Positions 20,701 to 29,982 of a stretch of 64,000 bases of DNA are shown here, piece by piece. This DNA is from Stentor roeselii (lineage: Eukaryota; Ciliophora; Heterotrichea; Heterotrichida; Stentoridae). Below the pieces are notes generated by a model, which saw only the letters and a program-made list of their open reading frames with translations, ran no database searches and was not told where the DNA came from. The first letter of the stretch is position 1. Every line of letters starts with the position of its first letter. A program made the position numbers and the translations under genes. The DNA lies in the NCBI GenBank assembly GCA_006503475.1, contig RSEH01000214.1:1-64000 (forward strand), written 5' to 3'.

Positions 20701-23700
20701 AGTTGTCCACTGAAAGAGCTCCTGCTTGTTTTTGTGAGAAACCATTGAAAAAGTAAGAATTGTTTATACTAACATTTCCAAGAGAACCAGAATAAATAAA
20801 AGGTCCTGCAGATTTATCAGAATGTGAAAAAGTCGAGTTTTCCACAATTAAATCAGTTTCCAAAGCCCTTAACCCGAAAGATTCACGGTCAGCTGAATTA
20901 TTAAAGTACTCAAAACCAACCAGATCAAGGGTGGTACTCGAAAGTTCAAAAATGCTACTTTCAAGTGCCTGGTTATCCTTCATTATCGAAAAAAAAAAGA
21001 AATTTCTCTCATTTCCCACCTTTTCAATTTCAATCAAAGTCCCTTTTGATCCTTTATTAAAATTACTGAAAACTTCAGAAAAGCTTAACTGGACAAAACT
21101 TCCTCCACTGGCCTTGATCAAATTTCCGAAGTTTTCAAAAATCTTGCAAAAAAAACATTTAAAAAACCCGAAACTTTGAGATTTCAAAAAATCTCCTCTC
21201 AGATGATGGAAAGTTCCGTTGTAAACATCGAGACCAGCATTATTTAAATCAGCGAAGGAATTTATAAAGCTCACTTCGAATTGATAGGCTTTTAAAGTTG
21301 CACCTGATATCTTTAAGGCTTTTGATAGTTCAGTTTCATGGCTTGATGAAATGTTTTTCACTGAAACTTGATGGAAGATTATGGAAGTCTTTTGAATGGA
21401 TTTTCCTGTTAGTAAAAAAACTGTTTCAGATTCGGTGATGTCTGAAATTTGGAAGTTTTTTAGTTCTAATTGCAACCCGGAACCTTGGTACTCGGCGATG
21501 ATACCTGGGAAGTCAATATGGTGGTTATTTTTGAACTCCACGTTTGATAATTGAAGAAGGCCTCCTGAATGACCGTCGAAAATCATAGAAGTTGACTCAA
21601 AGTTATCATTCCCTCTAACATCTGAAATAAAAGAATCATATATCACCAGTTTTTTAGTTATAAACAGAAACACGCTATATAAAGCTGAAACTCTCGTGAA
21701 ATTGATATTCTGAATGTAAATATTATGTCCTTGGACACCTCCTAAAGAATCGATTAAAAAAATGCCAGAGTCTCCATTCACCTTCACATCTTCAATACTA
21801 AATTTTTCAATTCTTATCGTTGACTGAGTTGTTCCTGAAGCCGTCATTTTCAAGAACCCACAATCTCCATAATAATTTTTCACATTCTTCACAAAACTAT
21901 CAATGAGTAAAAACGCTTCAAATTCAAACACAAGTAAAGGTGAAGCATAATTAACTTCCACTTGAGATACCTTAAGATAAGCAATGCTAATATTCAAAGA
22001 CTTTGAAAACTCAACAAGACTTCCAGCTGAATTCGAAACATTTGAAAGGTTCAAAGTTTCAATTTTCACTTGGTCGATTTGGTTAAATGAAAGAAGACCG
22101 CCAAGTCCACTATTCGCGACAATTGAGAAAAAAGTTGTGGATGTTAGGTTTAAGCCTCCTTCAATATTTTCGAAAATGATCCCTAAAGTAGAATTTGAAA
22201 GACAAGAAGTTTTTTCAATGTAAATGTCATTCAAACTCACTCTATAGCATTCGAATATTTTTATGGTTCCTGTGCATTTTAAGTCTTCGATAAGGTCTGC
22301 CCTTGGAATGATAGATAAATACTTCCGTATTTTCGGATAACTATCAATGATCAGCTTTACAATTTCACGTCCTCCATCATGAAGGTTGTGAAATTTGATA
22401 TTTTTAAAGTCAATATTCGCATTCTTCTGAATAAAAATCGCGAAATCTCCAGCACTAATCCTATTAAAAGAAACTTGATTGAATTCCACAGTTCTTTTCT
22501 TCACGAAAGTCATCATTCCATTAAGCAAAACACTTTCTCCTATTTTATCAATATTTTTCAAGTTCCCATTAAAAATCAAGGAAATAATCGAATTTCCAGC
22601 TGAAGCGATTGTATCAAACTGAACATTGAAAATTCTTATATTATGCGTGATCTGAGTGAAGTATCTGATAAAACTAGTAGATGAGTAAATATTTTCAAAT
22701 CTTGAATTTAACAACTGAAAATGTATTTGACTGTAAGCTTCACTTTCAAAGCCATTATACTTTGGGTCCTCGTATTCCAATGACGAGGTATCAATGTCAA
22801 GCAAGGAGTTCACATATATACTCTGAAATAAACAGTCATCGATTAGAAAGGTCCCCAAAAAATCCTTCACTCTTATCAGGGCTGAGTTGAATTTGAACTT
22901 CGGGTTGCTGTAGGCGACGCTCATGGAAAATTTAATTCCTGTGAGTTTTATTGAGTTGATGTTTTGGATCTTTAAAAATCCTCCTGTTCTGATGAAGTCG
23001 TTTATTTCGTAACCAGCACTCAAATCTTGTACTAGTCCGTTTTTATATTCAAAGTTGACTTCTGAACACTGTGCTAAACAAGATGATTCAATCACGACTC
23101 CTTTGTGGCCTGCCTGCATTTCTAAGAAGTTCACATTTTCTAGTGTTAGGGTTGATGTAGACTTTATGAAATACTTGAACTTGTTTCGAAAAGACTTGAA
23201 AGTCACATTGGTTAATGTCGCTTTTCCATCAAAGCTGAAAAAATAATCATTGATATAATAATAGCATTTATATAATTGAAAAAAAACTTCCCAGTATAGG
23301 CTAAAGTCATAAATTTCATTTTTGTCATTTACCATATTTAGTTTAACTGAATTATCAGTTAGGGATCTGTAGTTCGGACAGTAAAAACAATCTTGGTTAG
23401 GCAAATGACAGTCTTCTGATAGAATTCTTTCTCCACTGAACCAAACATTTTTTATTAAAATTTGTCCAGCCCAAGAAATCTTTAATAGACCTTCTCCAGA
23501 AAAAAAATCTAAAGTTTTCGACCAATAAATAACCGAAGGTCTAGAAGGATCAAAGCTTTCAATAGTAAGAAAATAATCCTTAGAGTATATCAGTGGATTT
23601 TTAGAACTTCTTCCATCTTCAAGTTTAACACTTTTGTTGAACACATAAAAGAACTCTCCAGGTAGCAGTTTGACGATAGTATGTTTATAAGAGATAAAAG

Positions 23701-25135
23701 CAAAAGCTTGAAAAAGTGAAAGAAAAGGACTACTCAAATTTCCATCTCCAGCGACTTGCGGTGGATCACTTGACTTGACATAGATCACTTGAGGATTATT
23801 ACCAAGGCCAAGGTTTGACTTTAAACACCAAGTAAAGTTACTGGAGTTAGAAAATAAAGAGGTTAAATTCGTATTTCTTATTAAGCCTGAAGGACATTTC
23901 TCTGCATCTGGTTTGCATTCACTGTTGTGCATATACCCTTCACATATCACGCAGGTTTCATTTGTAGATCTTAAACATTTTTCAATGGTGTTTTTACTTC
24001 GACCCATGCACCAAAGTGATTTAGATGAATAACATGCAGATGTTAGTTCACATTTTTCTCCATCTAATGAGTCGTAAAGTCTTAAGTCTGACTCGCTGCA
24101 GCCTTCTGGAAGGTTTTTTAAAGAAAAAAATGAAAAATTTCCAGATATTAAAGTACTCAGAATTCGGGATCTTCTTATGAAGTTGTCAGTTGAGTTTTGG
24201 ATGTTGAACCAACAGTCAGATACATAACAAGCTTGTTCATCAATTGCGTTTGGAAAACGACTGGTGAATTGATTTCCATCTTGATATAGGTTACAGCTTT
24301 TAGAACAGAAACAGTCTTTATAATCAAACTCGCAGTCCTCGGTCAAGCATTCATTATCGCAAATATTATTACCAATCATATGGCTAAAGCATCCTGATGC
24401 GCAGACTCCACATCTTCCATTCTTATAACCACACTCTTTATTGTTACAAGGGTCATAAGGTTCTTTACACTTATAATTAAAAAACTGTTCATTACGTTTG
24501 CATTCAGGAGTGCACTGACAATCACTCTCATCATCATTACATGAATCTGTCAGGCATTGAAGATCACAAACTCCATCCCCAACCTGTGAATGCTTACAAT
24601 TCAAATCACAATACTCAGAACAAGGATTTCCTATAACAGATCGACATTTAACATCTCTACAAATCTCATTTTCACATTTTTCTTTTGCAATATCTTGTTT
24701 GCCACATCCCTGCACACAAATATTACATTCAAGTAAGTCAAAATCACAATTTTTCGTATCACAAAAGCCATTCGCATCACATTTTTCATTAAAAAGTTCA
24801 TCAAAAGTGCATCCAGATGAACAGACTCCACAAAGTCCCAAGTCAAAGCCGCACATTTCATTGTTGCACACTTCATCACATTCATTGTTTTTTAAGAGTT
24901 CAATTGAACATTTTGTCTTTAAACATGAGGAAAGACAGTCAGACATCATGAAAATCTCGAAGTTTGAATTTCCTTCAGAAGGAACTAATGAGTCGAAATT
25001 GCAAAGAATGTTGTTGCAGCTCAAGTTGCAAATGTAGTCTCCTAGCATTTCTATTTTACAATTTTTTAAAGGACAGTGAAGCTCTGAGATTGTTAAGGGC
25101 AGAAGAGATAAAAGAAAGAAGAGGTGTAGAACCAT
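17705..25135 (-). CDS. Giant LNR/beta-helix multi-pass membrane protein (copy C)
   Basis: This is the third paralogue, 2,476 residues. The signal sequence (MVLHLFFLLSLLPLTIS) is followed by LNR-like cysteine repeats to about residue 290 and then the beta-helix region, with GGAFFL and GGAILS repeats near residues 1,450-1,650. The GCC2/GCC3-like cysteine block (CPDGGICPGGSV, GITCAACQQGY) precedes the multi-pass membrane domain with FYWEFIIIYRK. Its tail is polar and rich in Asn, Gln and Ser and has no tandem repeat. It reads as the most divergent of the three, for example in the loop after the second membrane segment. The start ATG is preceded by CATATAAA, close to the TATAA-type start contexts of other genes here. 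It probably arose by local duplication with inversion, since neighbours A, relic and C are on minus and B on plus. Confidence 0.9.
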   Translation of the reverse strand: MVLHLFFLLSLLPLTISELHCPLKNCKIEMLGDYICNLSCNNILCNFDSLVPSEGNSNFEIFMMSDCLSSCLKTKCSIELLKNNECDEVCNNEMCGFDLGLCGVCSSGCTFDELFNEKCDANGFCDTKNCDFDLLECNICVQGCGKQDIAKEKCENEICRDVKCRSVIGNPCSEYCDLNCKHSQVGDGVCDLQCLTDSCNDDESDCQCTPECKRNEQFFNYKCKEPYDPCNNKECGYKNGRCGVCASGCFSHMIGNNICDNECLTEDCEFDYKDCFCSKSCNLYQDGNQFTSRFPNAIDEQACYVSDCWFNIQNSTDNFIRRSRILSTLISGNFSFFSLKNLPEGCSESDLRLYDSLDGEKCELTSACYSSKSLWCMGRSKNTIEKCLRSTNETCVICEGYMHNSECKPDAEKCPSGLIRNTNLTSLFSNSSNFTWCLKSNLGLGNNPQVIYVKSSDPPQVAGDGNLSSPFLSLFQAFAFISYKHTIVKLLPGEFFYVFNKSVKLEDGRSSKNPLIYSKDYFLTIESFDPSRPSVIYWSKTLDFFSGEGLLKISWAGQILIKNVWFSGERILSEDCHLPNQDCFYCPNYRSLTDNSVKLNMVNDKNEIYDFSLYWEVFFQLYKCYYYINDYFFSFDGKATLTNVTFKSFRNKFKYFIKSTSTLTLENVNFLEMQAGHKGVVIESSCLAQCSEVNFEYKNGLVQDLSAGYEINDFIRTGGFLKIQNINSIKLTGIKFSMSVAYSNPKFKFNSALIRVKDFLGTFLIDDCLFQSIYVNSLLDIDTSSLEYEDPKYNGFESEAYSQIHFQLLNSRFENIYSSTSFIRYFTQITHNIRIFNVQFDTIASAGNSIISLIFNGNLKNIDKIGESVLLNGMMTFVKKRTVEFNQVSFNRISAGDFAIFIQKNANIDFKNIKFHNLHDGGREIVKLIIDSYPKIRKYLSIIPRADLIEDLKCTGTIKIFECYRVSLNDIYIEKTSCLSNSTLGIIFENIEGGLNLTSTTFFSIVANSGLGGLLSFNQIDQVKIETLNLSNVSNSAGSLVEFSKSLNISIAYLKVSQVEVNYASPLLVFEFEAFLLIDSFVKNVKNYYGDCGFLKMTASGTTQSTIRIEKFSIEDVKVNGDSGIFLIDSLGGVQGHNIYIQNINFTRVSALYSVFLFITKKLVIYDSFISDVRGNDNFESTSMIFDGHSGGLLQLSNVEFKNNHHIDFPGIIAEYQGSGLQLELKNFQISDITESETVFLLTGKSIQKTSIIFHQVSVKNISSSHETELSKALKISGATLKAYQFEVSFINSFADLNNAGLDVYNGTFHHLRGDFLKSQSFGFFKCFFCKIFENFGNLIKASGGSFVQLSFSEVFSNFNKGSKGTLIEIEKVGNERNFFFFSIMKDNQALESSIFELSSTTLDLVGFEYFNNSADRESFGLRALETDLIVENSTFSHSDKSAGPFIYSGSLGNVSINNSYFFNGFSQKQAGALSVDNCKIFSVSNSIFKNNTSLQQGGAILSRKTFTKVKKSIFSGNKALIGSDLHFSDQESWIINSNFEKTEALSKNQQFSIFTSGNSLKIDQISMKDLEFPVSGLSCINMKSVIINESLFMNISGLDYGAIYFEGGSIKGTVLMKNSRFLNNFSNKSGGAVFLNDMNLEVSDSVIDSNSAALDGGAFFLQVLDCEACGFKITGESVISNNKAERNGGAFRWLNNKPYLGPSVVIFNNSAEYGKDIASVPAFLSVFRRFNEKMNDSQYFLENVPPGQLINDSIFISIYDSYGQRVVTDDYSELELVTNDENLIIMGKKKFLANSGIFNISGFVLRSVPGSVVYLNMTTDSISQASVKNDEGSYENYLSVEVQLRNCTFGEATEADTCSVCPQDKYLIETENSCKTCPDGGICPGGSVILVKPGFYRTTNMSEVLYKCPVKGTCLGSDQDFQTKCLKGYTGITCAACQQGYFKSTNEKCGECPSRTVNNIILFFIVVGFVVFIAVFVKSIIRSAFLRKAKHSIYIKIFTNYLQLLFLVTEFNLSWPEYVVQLFGTQRFLSSAFDVLFSAECSESSEKEDFYEEIYYKKMILYSLLPVFIVIASCFAWGIISWLFKSNRFFFRELPLTIIIVYFIIHLNIAKFMLSNYSCKYFDQIGSYLNQNVAIQCWTQIHKKYSLLVSLPSIIIWSFGIPTAILIKIVKKRKCLYQENNRAIFGFLCNGYKSSIFYWEFIIIYRKIVIICIIVFLAQVSYQVQALCVTIILMFALLLQYRLNPFNSFELNYLELEALITASLTIYCGLYYLTNDIGEEVKLLLFILIVLGNAYFVFTWLYWMCKAIVDIFVKINPKLKYVFSRGDAFNEDFNSEKISIPGTFYDVDDGARKCTFININETMTQNFKIKSMKQLYLLAFVNDLNEPGHPEKKFEEQNIENNGNLISFRENPSVFQQNYYNNSQDSFRRFERLENTFQTSFDDANEKKSELNSHSEFCVKSEQDFQSSLKEPKSS

Positions 25136-25923
25136 TTTATATGGAAAGGGTTTTTAAAGGTACTGAGGATGATAGGAGATGATTTAATCATGTGGGAATA
25201 AAAGGTTTGTTTATGGATTTAGGTTTATTTAGATTTTTATAAAGAAATCTGGGGGTTAGGTTGAATTAGTTTGAGTTTGGATTCTTATAAGGATTTTCTT
25301 GAATTTTACTATTGTAATAAAATCAAGGATTAGATTATTAAAAATTATTGTATAATTATTTAATATCTTGGAAATTTGATAATCTTTATAGTTTGGATTA
25401 AGTATTCAGTGAGATTATTAAAGTTCATAATCGAGTTGAAAGACTTTTTAGGGTAAACAAGATGATATACTTATAACTATTTGCCTCAGAGTTTAGACAA
25501 TAGATATATTTTAAATATAGGGAAAATCTAGAATCCATTTATAAACTTTGCAAAAATTAGATGATATGCAAAAAAAATGAATCTTTTGAATATAGATTAT
25601 TTCAAGTGATTGGAATTATCTGAACTTCTAGTTTAAAAACTCAGTGTTTATTGAAAATCTGTTATCTAATCAATTTATTGATCATCTTTAGACTAATCAT
25701 GAATTATGAAGAATTTCGAAAACTAAGATTTTCATGATGATCTTATTTCTTCATTTTTTTACTTGTGATAAGTAAAATATTAAGCCTGAACTATTGAACG
25801 ATGATACTAAAAAAGTATCATCATTATCGATCTAATAATCACAATATTTCTAATTCTAATAAGTTTTATCAAATTCAAAAGAGATTAATTATAATTAATT
25901 CTCTCTAGACATTCAAAAGACAC
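25136..25923. other. Intergenic, 788 bp, no gene seen
   Basis: AT-rich DNA between the start of copy C and the end of the next minus-strand gene. It should hold the promoter of copy C at its left end. I found no open frame, no 15-nt intron pattern joining short frames, and no clear relic of the receptor family. The only structure noted is a perfect short inverted repeat near 25800. Confidence 0.6.
25800..25822. repeat. Perfect 9-bp hairpin
   Basis: GATGATACT, an AAAAA loop, then AGTATCATC form a perfect 9-bp stem. It lies about 100 bp past the stop of the minus-strand gene ending at 25924, on its 3' side. It could be a fold in a transcript or a chance palindrome in AT-rich DNA. Confidence 0.5.
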
Positions 25924-26892
25924 TTAATTATTATGTCCTACTCTACTAAACTCTAACCTCAGCCTTTGCAGCTGTTGCAAGAAGTGCCTGATAATAGACT
26001 CTAAACTTTTCAACTGTCGATCTCCAGGATTGATACTCGGATCAAATTCATCATCACTTATCTTCACAACATTATCATCACTAATCTTCCCAAAACTATT
26101 ATCACAGCTCTTCCCAATATCATCATCACAGATCTTCACAGCCCATTCACGATTGACCTTTGCATTACTCTCATCAATTCTATAATTTCCCTTAACCTCA
26201 TCATTATCTTGTTTATCTTTCTCATCAATGCAATGATTTTCAACGATTTTCGCTTGTAAATCATTTAAAATATCATTTTTCTGTTTCAAATTCTTTCCTT
26301 TTCCTCCAAAAGCCTTTTTTCTCTGTCTTTTCGTAGTTAAAACCGGTTCCAACTCAACAATATAAGTATCAGGTGTTAAAGTATGTTGTCTATAATCATA
26401 AAGCCAGTACCATTCATTTGCCTTATCCTTCGCTTTACTCTTTAAAGCTGCATTGAGCCTTGTCTTTAAAATCCTAGGAAATAATTTTTCATTAAAAACC
26501 AAAGCATTTTGATGTAAATTCAAAAAATTGCCTATCAAGAACTGATTTTTAGGCAATAATGAAACAAGTCTGATATTCAAATACTCAAAATTTGAAAGCA
26601 AGTAAGTGATTTGGGTTTTGAAATAAAGAATTAGAAATTTGTATCCTCCTGTCTTGATGATTCCAACGGCTTCTGTCATGTGTCGAGGACTTTTGCTTTT
26701 AGGTGAGTCGAATGTGTCTGAGTCCCATAGGCCGAACTTCCACCTGCTTGTTGAAAGAAGAGCTTTTTCACTTTCCAGGTTCGCCCAGAGTGCGAAGTCA
26801 AGGAATTCAGATGTGGAATATTTTGGTTCAATAAATTTCATTATTAACCAATTTTTTGACCCCCCGGGGAAAATGGAATTTGAACTAATCAT
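25924..26892 (-). CDS. Unknown protein with acidic 8-residue repeats
   Basis: The frame encodes 322 residues if it starts at the first ATG. A second ATG at about 26841 (MKFIEPKY) has the more usual TTAATA context and may be the real start. Residues 20-175 look globular and aromatic (SRWKFGLWDSD, EWYWLYDYRQ) and are followed by a very basic stretch (TTKRQRKKAFGGKGK). The last third is acidic and low in complexity, with a degenerate eight-residue repeat of the type ISDDNVVK. It ends in a leucine-rich segment that may form a coiled coil (RQLKSLESIIRHFLQQL). I recognise no family. The basic patch could be a nuclear localisation or nucleic-acid-binding segment, but that is inference. No introns are needed. 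Confidence 0.7.
   Translation of the reverse strand: MISSNSIFPGGSKNWLIMKFIEPKYSTSEFLDFALWANLESEKALLSTSRWKFGLWDSDTFDSPKSKSPRHMTEAVGIIKTGGYKFLILYFKTQITYLLSNFEYLNIRLVSLLPKNQFLIGNFLNLHQNALVFNEKLFPRILKTRLNAALKSKAKDKANEWYWLYDYRQHTLTPDTYIVELEPVLTTKRQRKKAFGGKGKNLKQKNDILNDLQAKIVENHCIDEKDKQDNDEVKGNYRIDESNAKVNREWAVKICDDDIGKSCDNSFGKISDDNVVKISDDEFDPSINPGDRQLKSLESIIRHFLQQLQRLRLEFSRVGHNN
26049..26145 (-). repeat. 24-nt degenerate coding repeat
   Basis: Four adjacent 24-nt units (plus-strand units like tcatcactaatcttcccaaa) encode eight-residue blocks of the pattern (I/S)-(S/C)-D-D/N-x-x-(V/G)-K. The copies have diverged, so the expansion is older than the one in the tail of receptor copy A. Confidence 0.7.
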
Positions 26893-27437
26893 TGATTGAA
26901 GGGTTTTATGGAATGTTATGATTTTAGTTAAGTGGGGAGATAAAGGAATGATTTAAGGGGTTTTTTTGGAGATTTTTATGGGGATTTTGATTGAAATTTT
27001 TATGGAGAGATGATTTTAATTAGAAAGAAGTAGAGAGGGTTTTGAATTTTTAGTGGGTATAGGAGAGATATTCTTTTAATCATTTAAGAATTAGAGATTT
27101 AGCTTTCATGAGTTCAGTTTTTGGGGATTTAGATAAATTTTCTTGTCATTCTGGTAAGTTAAGAATTAGAATCTTATACAAATTTCATCTTTTTAATTAA
27201 TGATCTTTAAATAAATTATAGACTTAGTGGTAAATAACGAAATTCTATCTCTTCTACTCAACATTCAATTTTCAGGATATCAAACAAAAGTTATATGGTA
27301 AAAATTTTAAAAATTAATCAAAAATCGCTTATTAGGTAATACAAGAAATAAGCTTTACTATTGTTTCTATCTCTAAAGTAATATTTTATTTAATTTGTTA
27401 TAAGAGATCTCTTTTAAGTGATAATTGTTTATTTAAA
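26893..27437. other. Intergenic, 545 bp
   Basis: AT-rich DNA between two minus-strand genes, expected to hold the promoter of the gene starting near 26892. A plus-strand frame of about 30 codons from 27108 contains a 16-nt GT...AG stretch (27154-27169), but it lacks the pyrimidine-A at positions 9-10 seen in every accepted intron here. I see no supported gene. Confidence 0.5.
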
Positions 27438-27983
27438 CTAATTGGAGTCTTTTAAAGCACTCATCTTCTTAATCGTTAGTTCAAAAAGAAGTTGGATATT
27501 CTGTCCAGTTAAGGCACTGACTTCGATATATGCAGCATTGAATCTAGCAGCTAACTCATACCCTTCATCAAAAGAAATGATTGGATCAAGGTCAGATTTA
27601 TTCCCAGCAATAACAAATCCAACATGATCATCAACTTCTTCAAACATCTTGATAGCTATTTCTAGTTCCTGTAAAGATTGACTTGTCGATTTATCAAAAA
27701 CAAAAATAATGACTCGGCTATATTGAAAAAATCCGAGTATCTTAGAGAACCATTCACCTGTGACGTTCCACTATGTGAACTTTACTATCTTTAGATGAAC
27801 TTGCTTATCTTCGAAAAAGACGGCTGTCTGAGTATAGTTGAATGGTGATTTGAAACGATAAGTATTTTCAAATTTATTATATAAGTATCTCTCTAAAATT
27901 TTAGACTTTCCTGATTTTGACGGTCCGACTATACAAATGTTCAAAGGGCTAATTGGAGTTTACTTAATTTCCGAATATTCCAT
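27438..27983 (-). CDS. Atypical Rab/Ras-like small GTPase, two introns
   Basis: Two 15-nt introns at 27949-27963 (gtaaactccaattag) and 27771-27785 (gtaaagttcacatag) join short frames into a protein of 171 residues. It begins MEYSEINPLNICIVG. The P-loop is GPSKSGKS near residues 15-22. Switch II normally reads WDTAGQE but here reads WNVTGEW, and intron 2 falls exactly before its Trp codon. G4 is NKSD, and G5 SAL follows. The length is close to a bare G domain. The C-terminus (MSALKDSN) has no prenylation cysteine, so ordinary Rab membrane anchoring is unlikely. Loss of the G3 Asp and of the catalytic Gln predicts poor hydrolysis or a switch-defective role, by analogy with known small GTPases. 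The start ATG follows TTATA. A decaying gene is possible, but both introns splice cleanly and keep the frame. Confidence 0.8.
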
Positions 27984-28755
27984 TATAAGACATGATAATC
28001 ATGAAGATTGATAATCTTTATAGTAAATATCTCTTATATCAAACCTGATAACTATTTAATCCTAAAGATAGTATGAAGATTAAGTAATGGGATATAAAAC
28101 TTAGTTTATAAGTTTTGACAAATCTAAGTCTGTTTACACTCAATATCCTTGTGTCGCTAGATGCTACTGAAGTAAAACAATTAATGGATTTGTAATAATA
28201 TGATAAAAGAAATTAATCCAGGAAAGTATTGTTTTCAAAGAGTGACTCCTTTCAAATAATTGCCTAAAGCACAATGTCTTTCAAAAAATGATAAATGTTT
28301 AGACTTGGATTGAAATACCCCAAAGAGTCCCTTAATGTTTATATGTATTGTCTGGATTTAGAAAGGATGAAAATCAAAAATGCGATAGTTTAGAATTAGA
28401 TGATAAGCAGTGTTTTTTGCCATATTGACATTTCCTTTAAAGAGGGATTCTATGAATATCATCTGAATATATAAAGTTTATCAGAAAGAAACGTCAAAAT
28501 TTGAAGAAGAGAGCAAATAAACAATTAAATTGGATTATAAACATAAGAAAAAAAAATTCTACCAATTTTATACATGAAGATATTATATACTTAACAATTA
28601 ACTCATATATATGAATAAGATATTTTGAAGATTTCCTCTAATAATTACTATTCTTTTCCAAAGTTATGCACAAACTACGATAATAAAACTAATAAATCCA
28701 TAAAACAATTAATTTATCCCCTGATATAGAAATAAATAATTAACCTCAAATAAAA
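27984..28755. other. Intergenic, 772 bp, possible unidentified relic
   Basis: The DNA between the Rab-like gene and the RING/FW gene has no open frame. Around 28220-28400 the base composition looks more coding-like, and a plus-strand reading gives short cysteine- and lysine-containing stretches broken by stops, which could be an old gene fragment. I could not assign it to a family. Confidence 0.35.
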
Positions 28756-29982
28756 CTACAAAACTATTAACTCTATAGTTAAAAAAGGTCCAAAAATGCC
28801 AGATCTTTGATCCCTTTCAAACGCCCAAACCGACTTATAATACCCAGGAACATTCTGAGTAATAACCCCTCTAATAAAAATATCCCTTTCACACTTAGAA
28901 TTCACAACTTTTCCAGGAAACCTGACATACTGAAAATCAACTTTTTAACTCTTACAACAAGGATCCCCGCGAATACAAACAGCTCCAAAGTCACTTAAAT
29001 CCTGATCCCCTTCATTAAAAACCTTCCACCCTCTGACGATTTCCTCTCCAGCCCTAAACGCACTTTTAACAACAGGTAAAGGTTTAACAGAGATAATCAA
29101 AGGTTTCGAGCAAATAAATCGATGATGTGAATGGACCTCTTTTTTCAAGCACTTATGGCAAAGATCTATTTACCCTTTACCGAAATTTTCACATTCCTGA
29201 CATTTATACCTAAGTCCACTAATAGGATAAAATCCGCACCCATCACACATAACATTTTCATGCACTCCATATTTGTTAAAAACAGCGAAATCCGAATGTT
29301 CATGATTCTTTGCATCATGACACTTCCAGCACTCATTGTAATCCTCACAAGTCAAGCAAAGGTACCGTTGGACCTGAATAGGTTCCATTCCACAAGCTTT
29401 ACACCTTGAGCCAAAATGCAAATTACTATGCTCGTTAAACAAATGATTGTAAAAATAACATTCGTCCATTGTTTTATGCACCTTCGCGTCTAAATCGCTT
29501 AGAACTTGCCCCAGAGCTAGAAGACAACTGTGCTCGTTTGCTTTCGCAAGGATGTACTTCGAGCAGCAATCAACACATTTAACTTGGCGATAATCACAGA
29601 TATCTTCGTGATTTTTAATGTTTCTTCGAATGTCTTTAAATCCGCAGTCGTTTAAACAGCTGGTTAAGGAAAAGTCACAAGTTTTTTCATGGGCTTCTAT
29701 TGATTCTAGTCTTATAACTTCTAAACAGCCTTCGTCTTTGAAGATGCAGGTTATTTGAAGCTTGTCTAGCTCTGATCGGAGAAACTTGTGGGATCTTTGA
29801 AGTTTTAACTCGCAGGTGTTTGGACAGCTGTTTTTTTTCTTTGACCAGCTTTGGATGCAGGATGAACAGAAACTTGTTTGGCATGTTTGACATTCTTGAG
29901 GGTCTTCTAGGACGTCTAGGCAGATCATGCATTTTAAGTCGTCGCTTATTGGATGAGGAAATCTTTCGCTGTCGTAACCCAT
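28756..29982 (-). CDS. RING-TRAF zinc finger-ZZ-ZZ protein with NBR1-like FW domain
   Basis: Two 15-nt introns, 29166-29180 (gtaaagggtaaatag) and 28941-28955 (gtaagagttaaaaag), give a 398-residue protein. A RING finger spans residues about 18-57 (CMICLDVL, CPNTC). TRAF-type zinc fingers follow at about 79-150 (H-x3-TC, H-x3-IC spacing). Two ZZ fingers come next: CKACGMEPI...C-x2-C and CDGCGFYPI...CHKC. Intron 1 splits the second. The last 95 residues read as the immunoglobulin-like FW domain of NBR1/ILRUN proteins: GWKVFNEGDQDL, a short loop, then VPGYYKSVWAF and FGPFLTIEL. NBR1 pairs ZZ with FW in selective autophagy; here an E3-type RING is fused in front. An E3 ligase or autophagy adaptor role is inference. 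The gene starts 40 bp from a divergent neighbour, directly after TTATAA. Confidence 0.85.

Noticed and set aside
25924-26892. Possible mobile-element protein, because of the unknown fold and repeats
   Set aside because: No transposase or integrase motif and no terminal repeats flank it.
27154-27169. A 16-nt GT...AG stretch inside a short plus-strand frame from 27108
   Set aside because: It lacks the pyrimidine-A at positions 9-10 common to all accepted introns, and splicing it joins nothing recognisable.
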